Under the pieces are notes generated by a model. It ran no database searches and was not told the origin of the DNA. It was given only the letters and a program-made list of their open reading frames with translations. From Pseudomonas sp. ICMP22404 (lineage in GTDB: Bacteria; Pseudomonadota; Gammaproteobacteria; Pseudomonadales; Pseudomonadaceae), in assembly GCF_006227205.1 (NCBI RefSeq), contig NZ_VCNG01000017.1:1-64000 (forward strand): a DNA stretch of 64,000 bases. The letters are read 5' to 3'. This document shows, piece by piece, positions 25,696 through 35,381 of this stretch. Both the position numbers and the translations under genes were made by a program. The stretch's first letter is position 1. Each line of letters begins with the position of its first letter.

Positions 25696-25803
25696 TGATC
25701 GTTCCCACGCTCTGCGTGGGAACGCCTCACCGGACGCTCTGCGTCCGCTTTGCGACGCAGAGCGTCACCGTATGCATTCCCACGCAGAGCGTGGGAACGA
25801 TCA
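25696..25803. repeat. CGTTCCCACGC palindrome block between alc and allA
   Basis: The outer arms TGATCGTTCCCACGC and GCGTGGGAACGATCA are exact inverses. Inside are three smaller palindromes (CCCACGCTCTGCGTGGG, GGACGCTCTGCGTCC, CCCACGCAGAGCGTGGG). The whole 108 bp can fold as one cruciform. It is a repeat family distinct from the GTGGGAGCGAGC REPs. Confidence 0.9.
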
Positions 25804-25808
25804 TCGTT

Positions 25809-26804
25809 TCACTTCGCGACCTTGCCCAATACCCGCAGGCGGCTCACACCACCATCCGGGAACACATTCAGGCGGATGTGGGTAATCGGGCCCAGGGCCT
25901 TGATCTGCTCGGCGAAGGTGTGTTCGGCGTGCATTTCCAGTTTCTGGCTTGGCAGCAGCTCGCGCCAGAACAACGACTGGGTTTCGATCTGGCTGTCGGT
26001 GCCGCCCTTGACGAAGGCGCCCTGGATCGAGCAGCTGTCGGGGTAGTTGCCCTTGAAGTGCAGGGTGTCGACGATGACTTTCTCGACCTCGCCGGCATGG
26101 CCCAGGGCGACGATGACCCAGTCGTTGCCTGGCGTGCGGCGCCGGGCGGTTTCCCAGCCGTCGCCCATGTTGACGCCACGACCCGGGTTGAGAATGTTGC
26201 TCATGCGCCCGAAGTGCTCGTCGGAGCAAGCCAGGGCGCGACCGCCGTTGAGGGCGGCGGCCAGGTCGATCTGTTCGTTGTCGCCGACGGCCGACCAGTC
26301 GCGATACGGGATGCCGTAGACCCGCAACCGGGCCACACCGCCATCGGGGTAGATGTTGAAGCGCAGATGGCTGAAGGCCTGGTCGTTGCTGATTTCGTGG
26401 TAGTGGTGGCTGTTGCCTTGCAGTTCGACGGCGGACAGCACTTCGGTCCACCGGGTGTTGTCGTCCGGCTCGCCTTCGGCCAGGAAGCAGGCCTCCAGGG
26501 ACGCCGACGGTGGGTAGTTGCCGGTGAAGAATGAAGTGTCGATGTCCACGCCCTTGATCGAACCCGGTACACCCAGGCGGATCACGGCGCTGTCGTAGCC
26601 TTCGAAGCGCTTGCGACGCGACTCCCAGCCGTCCATCCACTTGCCGTTGTCATCGAACACGCCTTCCTTCCACACGGCCGGCGTTGGCTGGAACAGGCGG
26701 TTGGCGTCGGCGAACCAGTCATCGGTGACGGAGATGATCTTTGTGCCGAGACGGGCGTCGGCCAGGTTGACGAACTTCTCGAAAGGTACGGCGTAAGCTT
26801 TCAT
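25809..26804 (-). CDS. alc: Allantoicase
   Basis: A 331-aa enzyme hydrolysing allantoate to ureidoglycolate and urea. Two homologous halves are visible: [19 protein letters not shown] in the first and the similar [19 protein letters not shown] in the second, as expected for this duplicated jelly-roll family. It lies 64 bp after uraD. A repeat block starts five bases past its stop. Confidence 0.96.
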   Translation of the reverse strand: MKAYAVPFEKFVNLADARLGTKIISVTDDWFADANRLFQPTPAVWKEGVFDDNGKWMDGWESRRKRFEGYDSAVIRLGVPGSIKGVDIDTSFFTGNYPPSASLEACFLAEGEPDDNTRWTEVLSAVELQGNSHHYHEISNDQAFSHLRFNIYPDGGVARLRVYGIPYRDWSAVGDNEQIDLAAALNGGRALACSDEHFGRMSNILNPGRGVNMGDGWETARRRTPGNDWVIVALGHAGEVEKVIVDTLHFKGNYPDSCSIQGAFVKGGTDSQIETQSLFWRELLPSQKLEMHAEHTFAEQIKALGPITHIRLNVFPDGGVSRLRVLGKVAK

Positions 26805-26868
26805 TCTTCTTGTCTGCCTTTAAATAAGTTGGCTGGGGATGCTTGCTGGCCTGGACTCAGGCTGCTCG

Positions 26869-27384
26869 CTAAAGGGTCAGTAGTCGGAACAACGCGATCT
26901 TGTTGATCTCCGCCAGCGCGCACTTGAACTCGGTGTCCACCGGGTTATGGATGCGGGTTTCGAACGCCGCGAGGATCTGGTGCCGGTTGCTGCCTTTTAC
27001 CGCCATGATGAAGGGAAACTCGAACTTGGCCTTGTAGGCGTCGTTCAGCTCGGTGAAGCGCTGAAACTCTTCGGCCGTGCATTGGTGAATACCGGCGCCG
27101 GTCTGTTCGTTCGTGCTGGCTTCGGTCAGTTGGCCCTGGACGGCGGCTTTGCCGGCCAGGTCCGGGTGAGCGTTGATCAGGGCCAGTTGGCTGGCGTGAT
27201 CGGCACTCAACAGGATGTCGCTCATGCGCTGGTGCAGGGTTTCGATCTCGTCGATCGACGGGTCCTGGCCCAGATCGAAGGCTTTCTCGGCGACCCATGG
27301 CGAGTGTTCGTAGATGTCGGCGAAGGCGTCGACGAACGCCTCGCGGCTCAAGGTCGACGGCTTGAGGGTCTGAAACGCGGTCAT
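26869..27384 (-). CDS. uraD: OHCU decarboxylase UraD
   Basis: A 171-aa protein that decarboxylates 2-oxo-4-hydroxy-4-carboxy-5-ureidoimidazoline to S-allantoin. Family features are YEHSPWVAE near residue 27, the HPDLAGKAA segment and FIMAVKGSNRHQIL. The ATG overlaps the puuE stop (ATGA). It works after PuuD and UraH. Confidence 0.96.
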   Translation of the reverse strand: MTAFQTLKPSTLSREAFVDAFADIYEHSPWVAEKAFDLGQDPSIDEIETLHQRMSDILLSADHASQLALINAHPDLAGKAAVQGQLTEASTNEQTGAGIHQCTAEEFQRFTELNDAYKAKFEFPFIMAVKGSNRHQILAAFETRIHNPVDTEFKCALAEINKIALFRLLTL

Positions 27385-28307
27385 TTCAAGGCTCCAGGAT
27401 GCGGATGGGTCTGCTGCCAGTGACGGGCGATGTCGACGCGACGGCTGAACCAGACCTGCTCATGACCCTTGGCGTACTCGAGGAAACGCTTGAGGGAGGC
27501 GAGGCGGGCCGGACGGCCGATCAGGCGGCAGTGCAGGCCGATGGAAAGCATCTTCGGGGCCTCGGCGCCTTCGGCATAGAGCACATCGAAGGCATCCTTG
27601 AGGTATTGGAAGAAGTCGTCGCCGTTGTTGAACCCCTGCACCTGGGTGAAGCGCATGTCGTTGGTATCGAGGGTGTACGGGATCACCAGGTGCGGCTTGC
27701 CGTTGGGGGTATTCGGTTCCCAGTAAGGCAGGTCGTCGTCGTAGGTGTCGCTGTCATAGAGGAAACCACCTTCTTCCATCACCAGTCGACGGGTGTTGGG
27801 GCCGGTGCGGCCGGTGTACCAGCCCAGCGGGCGTTCGCCGGTGATTTCGGTGAGGATGCGGATCGCTTCGAGCATGTGCTCGCGTTCCTGGGCTTCATCC
27901 ATGTATTGGTAGTCGATCCAGCGATAGCCGTGGCTGCAGATTTCATGACCGGCGGCAACCATGGCGCGGATCACGTCCGGATGACGCTGGGCGGCCATGG
28001 CGACGGCGAAGATGGTCAGCGGAATATCGAATTCCTTGAACAGCTTGAGGATCCGCCAGACACCGGCGCGGCTGCCATACTCGTACAACGACTCCATGCT
28101 CATGTTGCGCTCGCCCTGCAGCGGTTGCGCCGCGACCATTTCCGACAGGAACGCTTCGGACTCGTTGTCGCCATGCAGGATGTTGCGCTCACCGCCTTCT
28201 TCGTAGTTGAGCACGAAGGACAAGGCGATGCGGGCATTACCCGGCCAGTGGGGATGGGGAGGGTTACTGCCGTAACCGATCAGGTCGCGTGGGTAGTCAG
28301 CGCTCAC
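27381..28307 (-). CDS. puuE: Allantoinase PuuE (polysaccharide-deacetylase fold)
   Basis: A 308-aa enzyme opening allantoin to allantoate. It is the NodB-like, cofactor-independent allantoinase rather than the amidohydrolase type. Visible segments are PRDLIGYGSNPPHP, GGERNILHGD and HEICSHGYRW. The start is the GTG at 28307, with AAGGAA seven bases upstream; longer readings lack a ribosome site. It heads the operon puuE-uraD-alc-allA-puuD and faces uraH. Confidence 0.95.
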   Translation of the reverse strand: MSADYPRDLIGYGSNPPHPHWPGNARIALSFVLNYEEGGERNILHGDNESEAFLSEMVAAQPLQGERNMSMESLYEYGSRAGVWRILKLFKEFDIPLTIFAVAMAAQRHPDVIRAMVAAGHEICSHGYRWIDYQYMDEAQEREHMLEAIRILTEITGERPLGWYTGRTGPNTRRLVMEEGGFLYDSDTYDDDLPYWEPNTPNGKPHLVIPYTLDTNDMRFTQVQGFNNGDDFFQYLKDAFDVLYAEGAEAPKMLSIGLHCRLIGRPARLASLKRFLEYAKGHEQVWFSRRVDIARHWQQTHPHPGALK

Positions 28308-28387
28308 TGCAGTGTTCCTTCTTGTTCGTACCATGTAGGTGGCGCCCGGGCGATGAAGCAACAGCTGGCGTCACGACGATGGGTTGA

Positions 28388-28397
28388 TTGTATACAA
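28388..28397. promoter_or_regulatory. TTGTATACAA operator candidate, puuE side
   Basis: A perfect 10-bp palindrome 81 bp upstream of the puuE start. Sites of this form are typical for FadR-type GntR regulators. The same sequence lies upstream of the NCS2 purine permease at 36914. Confidence 0.65.
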
Positions 28398-28580
28398 CTT
28401 TATGCGCGATTTGTAAGCCTGAATTTTTGCATTTTTCACCGCACCCCTGGCTGGTCCTACACTGCAAGAAATCTGCCGGGTTGGTCAATTAATCATTAGA
28501 AGAGCCGTGTATCCTCTGGTTTGGCCCGAACCCGAGCTTAAGGACGAGTGGGCAAAGGGTGCGGCAAATATGTGTTTTTT

Positions 28581-28592
28581 ATTGTGTACAAT
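28581..28592. promoter_or_regulatory. ATTGTGTACAAT operator candidate, uraH side
   Basis: An imperfect copy of the TTGTATACAA site (ATTGT-GT-ACAAT) lies 128 bp upstream of uraH, in the same intergenic region. Together with the site at 28388 it could repress both divergent promoters. The rest of 28308-28719 shows no gene. Confidence 0.5.
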
Positions 28593-28719
28593 TTCTATTT
28601 AAAATGTCTTAATTTGCACATCGCTGCGGCGTTTCATGCTCTGAAACGGTGCGGCTTGTCTTTCAACTGATTCAGGAGGCGTCGGGCCGGACTGCCCAGC
28701 AGCGAGGCGCGCACAATCA

Positions 28720-29073
28720 ATGGGACGTTTGACTACTCACGTTTTGGATGCTGCACACGGCTGCCCGGGCAGCTCGATCAAGGTCGAGCTGTACCGTGTG
28801 GAAGGCCCGCAACTGCACCTCGTCGCCAGCGCGTCGACCAACGGCGATGGCCGGTGCGATGCACCGCTGTTGCAAGGGGAGAACTACCGTTCGGGGGTCT
28901 ATCAGCTGCAATTCCATGCTGGCGATTACTACCGCGCCCGGGGTGTGCAATTGCCCGATCCGGCCTTCCTTGACGTGGTGGTGCTGCGCTTCGGCATTTC
29001 GGCCGAGCAGGAGCACTATCACGTGCCCCTGCTGATTTCGCCGTACGCCTATTCAACCTATCGCGGCAGCTGA
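28720..29073 (+). CDS. uraH: 5-hydroxyisourate hydrolase
   Basis: A 117-aa transthyretin-like hydrolase. The signature parts are LTTHVLDAAHGCPG at the N-terminus and the diagnostic C-terminal tetrapeptide YRGS. It converts the PuuD product 5-hydroxyisourate to OHCU, the UraD substrate. It is divergent from the puuE operon, so with it the whole urate branch lies in one place. Two hairpin terminators follow. Confidence 0.96.
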   Translation: MGRLTTHVLDAAHGCPGSSIKVELYRVEGPQLHLVASASTNGDGRCDAPLLQGENYRSGVYQLQFHAGDYYRARGVQLPDPAFLDVVVLRFGISAEQEHYHVPLLISPYAYSTYRGS

Positions 29074-29096
29074 CCCCAAGCAGCCGCCTGCTCCTG

Positions 29097-29124
29097 GAAG
29101 CGCCTGCGCATGGCGCTTCTCTGG
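29097..29124 (+). terminator. First terminator after uraH
   Basis: GAAGCGCC and GGCGCTTC (29097-29104 / 29112-29119) form an 8-bp stem with a 7-base loop. A loose T run (TCTGGTTTTT) follows. Confidence 0.7.
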
Positions 29125-29130
29125 TTTTTC

Positions 29131-29157
29131 GCCCGCTCACACTGCGGGCTTTTTTTT
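29131..29157 (+). terminator. Second terminator after uraH
   Basis: GCCCGC / GCGGGC stem (29131-29136 / 29144-29149) followed by eight T. It is in tandem with the hairpin at 29097 and ends ten bases before the stop of the convergent gene. Confidence 0.88.
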
Positions 29158-29166
29158 GCCTGCCTG

Positions 29167-30762
29167 TTACAGCCGGGCATTGTCGTCCCGGATGATGAAG
29201 ACGGTGTCGGCGTGGCCAGGCAGGATCTGGGAGCCGCCCTTGAGCCAGATGATCTTGTTGGCGGCATGGGCGTCCTTGACGGCTTGCGCGGCGGCGTCGC
29301 CGACCTGGGTTTCCAGGTTCATGCCGGTCGTGTTGGGGTTGGTGTGGGTGGGCAGGGACAGCTTCGGGATCCGGGTGCGGTGCAGGCTCATGAAAAACAG
29401 ATAGTCATGCCCTGTGCGCCGAAAGACCAATGCCGGAAAACTGTTGAAGTTGTTGGGTTCCATGACCGTATAGCCATGACGGCTCAGGAGGTCGGCCATG
29501 AAGCGTTTGAAGTCCACTGTCGAATACGTCGAGAGGAAGTAATCCCATTGTCGTCGGAACCGCATGGGGTCGAAGTCCAGCCGGTTCAAGGTGCCCGTCG
29601 TGGACGGGAAGGGCAGCTCGATCGCGCGCGAGGTGCTTGTAATGCCTGAAGAGGTTGGCAGAACCGAGAGCATCAATAATGGATCGCTCCATTGCGGGTG
29701 CGGTGAAGGGGTGGCTTGTTTCCAGCTGTGGAAAATCTGCCTGAGTGCGGTCAGCCCCGCTGCGTCGGCGTAAGTCGAGCTGTTGGCCAGCTCGAACTGT
29801 TTTCTGGCGATGTTCTCCAGGGTGACGGTCGTGACCTCCGGGAAAACGTCCCTGACGTAGGCCGTCAGGGGTTTTTCGAAGGGCAGCCTGGCGTCTATCT
29901 CCCAGTGATTATCCGGTGGGACGCGTATGACAGCCCTGGGCTGTTCGTCAGGCGTATGCCTGAGGATGGCCTCCAGCACATCGAAATCATAGGCGGGATG
30001 AGTGGGCGGCTGAATGTAGAGGATCGGGTAATCTCGAGCTTCCATGCGGCTCATCACCTTGTAGTGAACATCGTTCACGGTGATGAAATGGGGCAGTGTC
30101 AGCGTGGGTTTGAACGCCCAATCCCGCTTGAAGACCGCCGGGCCTTGCACAGCGGCTTCACTTTGCGGAGGAGGCGACGTCGTGCGCTGGCGTTTGGGCG
30201 CGGGCCCTTCGGACAGTTCATCGTCCGACAGGCTGTGGAGGGTGATGGTCTGGGGGGAGTCACTGCTGCCCGGCTCGATGGGCTGGGGAACCCGTCGCCA
30301 CAGGAGACTGCCTTCCACTTGTTCCAGGCGTGGTCCGGAGGCGATGAGCTCGGTGCTTGACCGGGCCCGGTAGTTCTGTTAGGCATCGCGACCCAGCAAC
30401 ACCGTTGCACCGTCTTCCAGCTCGACGTAGGTGCGTGTCCTGAACGTCCGGATGCCAGAGGTCGCGTCTGGCGCTGATAACAGGGGGACCAGTTCGGGTG
30501 AAAGGTGATAATTGTCCAGCGACACCGGGGCGGCCTGACCTTGGGCGGACGCCTGTTGTGTGATTTCGGATACCTGGAAGGTCGTGGGCTGAGATTCTGA
30601 CGCTTCGGTGTGTCTTCCCGACGGCGAGACGGATACCTGGTCCGTTCCTTCCGTCCTCATGGGACCCCTGGGTGAACTTTCCGGCGTTGTATCGCGACTG
30701 GTGCGGGATGTATCGGAGGACGAAGTTGAAACATTGGGGCGGGTGTTTTTTCTTGGACTCAT
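29167..30762 (-). pseudogene. Gene of unknown function interrupted by an in-frame TAA
   Basis: One minus-strand frame runs from an ATG at 30762 to a TAA at 29167-29169, broken only by a TAA at 30379-30381. The first 127 codons are Ser/Thr-rich and end ELEDGATVLLGRDA. After the TAA the same frame continues QNYRARSSTELIASG without shift. It then runs about 400 more codons, ending in a folded-looking domain (IIWLKGGSQILPGHADTVFII). Text of the form RDA-x-x-YRAR-EL-SGP-LWRR recurs, from memory, as one unbroken segment in large Pseudomonas toxin-like proteins, so the stop looks like a CAA or GAA nonsense mutation. The only restart in the second part, a GTG at 30318, has no ribosome site. Readthrough or a sequencing error remain possible. 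It lies 149 bp downstream of the 1241-aa toxin-like gene. Confidence 0.75.
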
Positions 30763-30911
30763 TGGAAGTTCGGCTCTTGGATATCAATAATGAATATGAC
30801 TTGAAACAGATGGCTGATCGTCGCCTTGAAGATGTTCATGGAAAAGGCCCGCGCAGGTGCACTACATATATATTGCGTTTGAACTAAATATCTGGAAAAA
30901 CCTGCATGAGG

Positions 30912-33900
30912 CTATGCCGGGTTGGATAGGGCCTTGTCCGACGAGAGTATCCAGTTCATATAAGGCAACTCCCTGGCAAATGGCGGCCCCAAGATGATTG
31001 CCTGGGCGAGCATCAACGACTTGCTCGGCGTTAAACCCTCTACTAACTTGGTGCATTGTTCCCGCAATAAACGCAGTGACTCGTCGTCCAAGGGGGGATG
31101 TTGGCTGAGGCCTTCCCGGGCCACCTCCTGATAGATCTTGAGATGGTGGTCACACACGTTGGTTTTTCTAAGATCCTGCGCCGTAATAACCCGAGACTTA
31201 TTTGTATCCAGGGTCCACTTGCGTGTCTTGAGGTGATAGCTCAGGGCACCGGGAGTGCCGTCCTTGACGGCAACATTGAAGACCCTCAGTTGTTCGGACG
31301 ACAACCTGGAAAGTTCCAGGGGCAACGCTGCATCGGGGTCGAGCGTGGGCGCAAAATACCGACCATCCAGGGCTTCTACATAAACGCTCTCGAACAAGCT
31401 GTCGACCGCATACACGACACCTTGTGTAGTGATAACGCGTATCTGGTCCACAAGGTCGTCAACTTCATAAGCGGGCAGATGAATGACCGTTCCACCGATT
31501 TGCAGCAGGTTGGATGCCAGTTTTATCTCGACCTGGCCGAGCTGTGTAGCGTCGAACTCCCACAAGGAGGCCTGGGGTAAGCGGGGGTTGGCGCTGGCCA
31601 GAGCGCCTGGCGTGGAGAGACGTAGCGTCATGTTCGTGCCCAAGTGGACAAGGTAGCTGGAGCCTTGGCCAATCAGGACTTCGACACCCGTTTGTACGGC
31701 GGCTGAAGTGAGCAGGGCGCAGGTCGCCCGGTTACCCATGTAATAGGGCTTTTTATCCAAGGGCTGAAGATAGGCGTATTTCTTTTTTGTCGGCGTGAGT
31801 GGCAGTGGTACTTCCGCTTTCCATTTCACCGGGTTCTTGTCGATGAACGTCCTGTCCAGTAATAGCCCATAGTCGGGGGTGGGTAGGGCCAGACGGTAGG
31901 ATGAGCCATCATTCAAGATCAGGATCACCGTATGATTCGGACCGAGGGCGGAAAATGCACGGCGTCCCGTGGCGGTTTTTCGCGCGGTATAGCGCTCATC
32001 TGAACTGGCCAGGTTATTCATGATGACCCGGCGATTGCCAAAGTACAGCGTCAGGCCACACGCTCCATACTTCACCGTGTCCGATTCGTCTTCCTGAATG
32101 ACATGGGCGTTGTAGTGGGCCTCGATCCGTGTCAATTCGGAGGGGGCGTAGTCCAGGTGGAGCGTGGTGGAGTATTCACTTTTTTGTTTGATGTTGAGGG
32201 TGGTGAGTTCGATCAGGCGAGAAACGTAATAGCTCGTATCTTTGTCATGGGCGATCGATTGCTCGCTTTTATCATTCAGGATGGCTGGGTTTCGCGGCGT
32301 CCCTTGTTGCACCATGACGGCTTCGATGGCGAGCCAGTTGTCATGTTCGATGCTGTCGGGCAGGTCGGGCACCCAATGGAAACCGTCTTTCGTGATGAAC
32401 GTCAGTTTGCTGTTCTGTAAGGACCGGGGATACGCAGTGTCGCCGTAGACGTTGTTGACGGTGACTTTGCGCACGTCCCAATCGTTTGAATCGAAGCCCG
32501 AAACCAGCACCAGGTTGCCTGCTTCAATTGCCCAGCTTTCAATCAGGTCCGCTCGCCAGTCCAGTGCGATGACGCTATTACCCACGCCGTCTTCGGTGAT
32601 CGACACATGACCCGGTTTATGGGCGATGGCGTAGACATCTTCGCCAGGGCCACCGGCGGCCTCGCGGTTATTCCCCCCGAGGATGGAGATCTGGTCATCT
32701 CCCGCGCCGGCCTCGATTGAATCGTTGCCGCGGGATTTGATGATGTTCGGGCCAGCCGTGCCCTTGATGACGCTGGTCCCGCCCTCAAGCAGTTCGACAT
32801 GCTCAATGCTTTCAAGGACAGTAGGGCGGTAGGCGCCGCTCGCTGTGCCATGAGCGGCTTGGGTGATGACGCTGACGTGCCCAGCGGCCAGATCGACCTG
32901 ATACCCCAGCCTTGGCGCCTGACTGTCGCTGGGACCGCCGGCTAAAATCAGCGTGTCATTGCCTGCGCCCCCCATCAGGCGGCTCGGTCGGGGTTCCAGG
33001 TTCCCGGCGACCATCTCGGGTGCCCCTTCGAAAATGAACACATCATCCTTCGTTCCACCGGTCAGTGCTTTGACGCCTCCCCCGTAATGGAAGACGTTTG
33101 GCTTGTTTTCAACGCCTAGAACGGTGTCGTTGCCGCCGCCGATGGACCAGTGGATGCCTTTGTGGTCTGCCGCCGTTCCAATGACTGCGCCGGGTGTTTC
33201 AGCCGTTACGCCGCTACGTGCATCGATCCAGTCATCGCTGTCCTTGATCCGGGGACGCACGGCGGTTGCCTGATGCCGCTCCCCGGTCCACCAACTCCGG
33301 GTGTTGTAGGTCACCCGTTCGAGTTCTACGGTGAACTTGCCGTTAACGATCGCTTCAGTGCTGTCTTTCAACGGCCCGCTGAGCAGGTACAAGGCATTGG
33401 CCTGGAGTCGCTTCGTCTGTTCAGCGGTTGCCTTGGCGAGGGTGTATCGGTCCTGGATATCGTCATCGGGACTGATCGTCCAGAAGGCGAACCAGCCCGT
33501 GCGGAGGCGCTCATGGACGGTGAGTTGTAGGTAATCGTCGATTTCATCGACTTGGCGAATAGCGCCCCAGATCTGTGAGCCGACCACCAGGATAAGCCCT
33601 GCGGCCAGGCCCGCAGGACCCGCTGACGTAAACCCTGCCAGCGCCGCGACGCCGAGGGTCACGGCCATGGCGGCACTGGTCACGCTCAAGGCTGCGTTGA
33701 CGTAGTGGTCGGTGGCCTCGCGGCCGGTGGAGCCGGCGGCGGCCTTGAACGAGTCGACCGCGGCGATGATATCGAAAGGAAGCGTGAGCACACTGGCAAT
33801 CAGGCCGCTTCCACGCGCCAGCCGGATGGCGAAGGTCGTCTTGGCGAAATCCCCCAGGGAGCGTCGGCTGGCCTTGATCATCTGGGTGGCTTGGCGGGTC

Positions 33901-34637
33901 ACCAGCGCTTCGACACCGATGGACGCCACCTCGGCGGCCACGCTGGCGCCGTTGAAAAGGGTCTGGTAGGCGTCCTTGTCCCGGATGGCGTCTTGCAGGC
34001 CCCGCAGGCCGCTGTAGATACCGAAGGCCTGCAGCCCCAGGCCCGTGGGAATGAGGACCTGGCTCTTGGCCTGGTTGATCCAACTGGATGATCGTTGCAC
34101 CAGTGCCTGGGTGTCGAGGTGCTGGGCCGCCCGCAAAAGCCTTTCAAGCGTGCTCCGATAACGACTCGGCTCAGCCTGGGTTCCAGGATTTTCCCGCAAC
34201 AATGATTGCACGGAGCGTGACCGCTGGCTGGCTATTTCGAACAGCAACGTTGGCAGCCGATAGTCGTTTGCGTCGCCGGTGAGTTTTAGACGGGTTTCGA
34301 TATCACTGGCATTGAACTGCAATGAGTTCAGGAAAAAGCGATTGGGAATGCGGAAAAAAGTATTCTCGCCGTTCAGGGGCTGTCCGTCGGTTGTTGCGCC
34401 GAGTGCATTCAGGGCTGAACGGGTGACGGCCACAGAGCCGATGTGGAACGGGCCGTAAAGTTTATCCACAACTTCAAGTTGCGCCTGTCGCTGCTTGAGT
34501 TCTGAACTGAGCTGCGATTGATCGGCAACTTCGAAATCGAGCGTTTCGGTTGTGCGCGCATTGGCGTGCAAACCTATATCCGTAATGACGATGCCGTGCT
34601 CGGCAGAAACGGAGGAGGGCTGAATAACCTTGGCCAT
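30912..34637 (-). CDS. Large toxin-like protein with pore-forming hydrophobic region and RTX-like repeats
   Basis: A 1241-aa protein with AAGGA nine bases before the ATG. The N-terminal ~270 residues are mainly helical. Residues ~275-360 carry long hydrophobic stretches (GLIASVLTLPFDIIAAVD, AAMAVTLGVAALAGF, GLAAGLILVVGSQIWGAI) like the pore-forming domain of TcdA/TcdB-type toxins. Residues ~498-670 hold calcium-repeat-like motifs (GGGNDTVLG, GGAGNDTLIL, GAGDDQISILGG), and a long C-terminal half has no recognised motif. No signal peptide and no type I secretion genes are visible nearby. The toxin role is inferred from architecture. Confidence 0.72.
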   Translation of the reverse strand: MAKVIQPSSVSAEHGIVITDIGLHANARTTETLDFEVADQSQLSSELKQRQAQLEVVDKLYGPFHIGSVAVTRSALNALGATTDGQPLNGENTFFRIPNRFFLNSLQFNASDIETRLKLTGDANDYRLPTLLFEIASQRSRSVQSLLRENPGTQAEPSRYRSTLERLLRAAQHLDTQALVQRSSSWINQAKSQVLIPTGLGLQAFGIYSGLRGLQDAIRDKDAYQTLFNGASVAAEVASIGVEALVTRQATQMIKASRRSLGDFAKTTFAIRLARGSGLIASVLTLPFDIIAAVDSFKAAAGSTGREATDHYVNAALSVTSAAMAVTLGVAALAGFTSAGPAGLAAGLILVVGSQIWGAIRQVDEIDDYLQLTVHERLRTGWFAFWTISPDDDIQDRYTLAKATAEQTKRLQANALYLLSGPLKDSTEAIVNGKFTVELERVTYNTRSWWTGERHQATAVRPRIKDSDDWIDARSGVTAETPGAVIGTAADHKGIHWSIGGGNDTVLGVENKPNVFHYGGGVKALTGGTKDDVFIFEGAPEMVAGNLEPRPSRLMGGAGNDTLILAGGPSDSQAPRLGYQVDLAAGHVSVITQAAHGTASGAYRPTVLESIEHVELLEGGTSVIKGTAGPNIIKSRGNDSIEAGAGDDQISILGGNNREAAGGPGEDVYAIAHKPGHVSITEDGVGNSVIALDWRADLIESWAIEAGNLVLVSGFDSNDWDVRKVTVNNVYGDTAYPRSLQNSKLTFITKDGFHWVPDLPDSIEHDNWLAIEAVMVQQGTPRNPAILNDKSEQSIAHDKDTSYYVSRLIELTTLNIKQKSEYSTTLHLDYAPSELTRIEAHYNAHVIQEDESDTVKYGACGLTLYFGNRRVIMNNLASSDERYTARKTATGRRAFSALGPNHTVILILNDGSSYRLALPTPDYGLLLDRTFIDKNPVKWKAEVPLPLTPTKKKYAYLQPLDKKPYYMGNRATCALLTSAAVQTGVEVLIGQGSSYLVHLGTNMTLRLSTPGALASANPRLPQASLWEFDATQLGQVEIKLASNLLQIGGTVIHLPAYEVDDLVDQIRVITTQGVVYAVDSLFESVYVEALDGRYFAPTLDPDAALPLELSRLSSEQLRVFNVAVKDGTPGALSYHLKTRKWTLDTNKSRVITAQDLRKTNVCDHHLKIYQEVAREGLSQHPPLDDESLRLLREQCTKLVEGLTPSKSLMLAQAIILGPPFARELPYMNWILSSDKALSNPA

Positions 34638-34733
34638 TGTGAACGTCCTTGTTCAACGATGATTGAATGGCCCTCTATGTAAGATGTTTTCCTGAACGAT
34701 GTATATCGATGGGTTGTTGCCTCGTTTTGCCAC

Positions 34734-35363
34734 TCAGTGGGCGGACAATAAAGACGCCGCGCCCGCGCCTCCAAACAAACCTGCACTGATGCGATTGAAC
34801 CAGCTCTGGCCTTTACCGGTACGCAGGTACCGCGCCGCGCCGTGGGCGCCGAGGCCGTAGGCCAGCTTGCAGAGCAGGTCGAGGACGGTCCAGGTGGCGA
34901 TCATGATCAGCAGTTGGGGCAGGAAGGGTTGCCCGGCGCTCAGGAACTGCGGCAGGAACGCGGCGAAGAACAGGATGTCTTTCGGGTTACTGGCGCCCAA
35001 CACGAATGCCCGGCCAAACAGCGCGCGAAAGCGCGGGACAGCGGCGGCCTGGGGCACTTCGGCGCCTTGGGAGGGCTGTCGCGATTGCTGCCAGCTCTGC
35101 CAGGCCAGGTAGAACAGGTACAGCGCACCGACGATCTTCAGGGCACTGAACAGTTTCTCCGAAGCCAGCAGCAATGCCCCAAGCCCCAATGCCGAGGCGC
35201 TCAACAAGCAGATCGAGGCGATCACTCCACCCAGGAATGCCGGATACGAGCGACGCAGGCCGTAGTTCAGGCTGTTGCCGATCATCAATAACGACAGGGG
35301 GCCGGGGATGAGAATCACCACCAGCGCGGCGCCACTGAACAACAGCCAGGTTTCCAGATTCAT
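34734..35363 (-). CDS. LysE/RhtB-family amino-acid exporter
   Basis: A 209-aa membrane protein; the ATG at 35363 (MNLETWLLF) has AGGAG eight bases upstream, and longer readings do not. The family motif GPLSLLMIGNSLNYGLRRS follows the first membrane helix, and about six helices are present. Members export amino acids or homoserine-type compounds. It lies downstream of the NCS2 permease but past its terminator. Confidence 0.9.
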   Translation of the reverse strand: MNLETWLLFSGAALVVILIPGPLSLLMIGNSLNYGLRRSYPAFLGGVIASICLLSASALGLGALLLASEKLFSALKIVGALYLFYLAWQSWQQSRQPSQGAEVPQAAAVPRFRALFGRAFVLGASNPKDILFFAAFLPQFLSAGQPFLPQLLIMIATWTVLDLLCKLAYGLGAHGAARYLRTGKGQSWFNRISAGLFGGAGAASLLSAH

Positions 35364-35381
35364 TGCTTTGCTCCTGATGTA

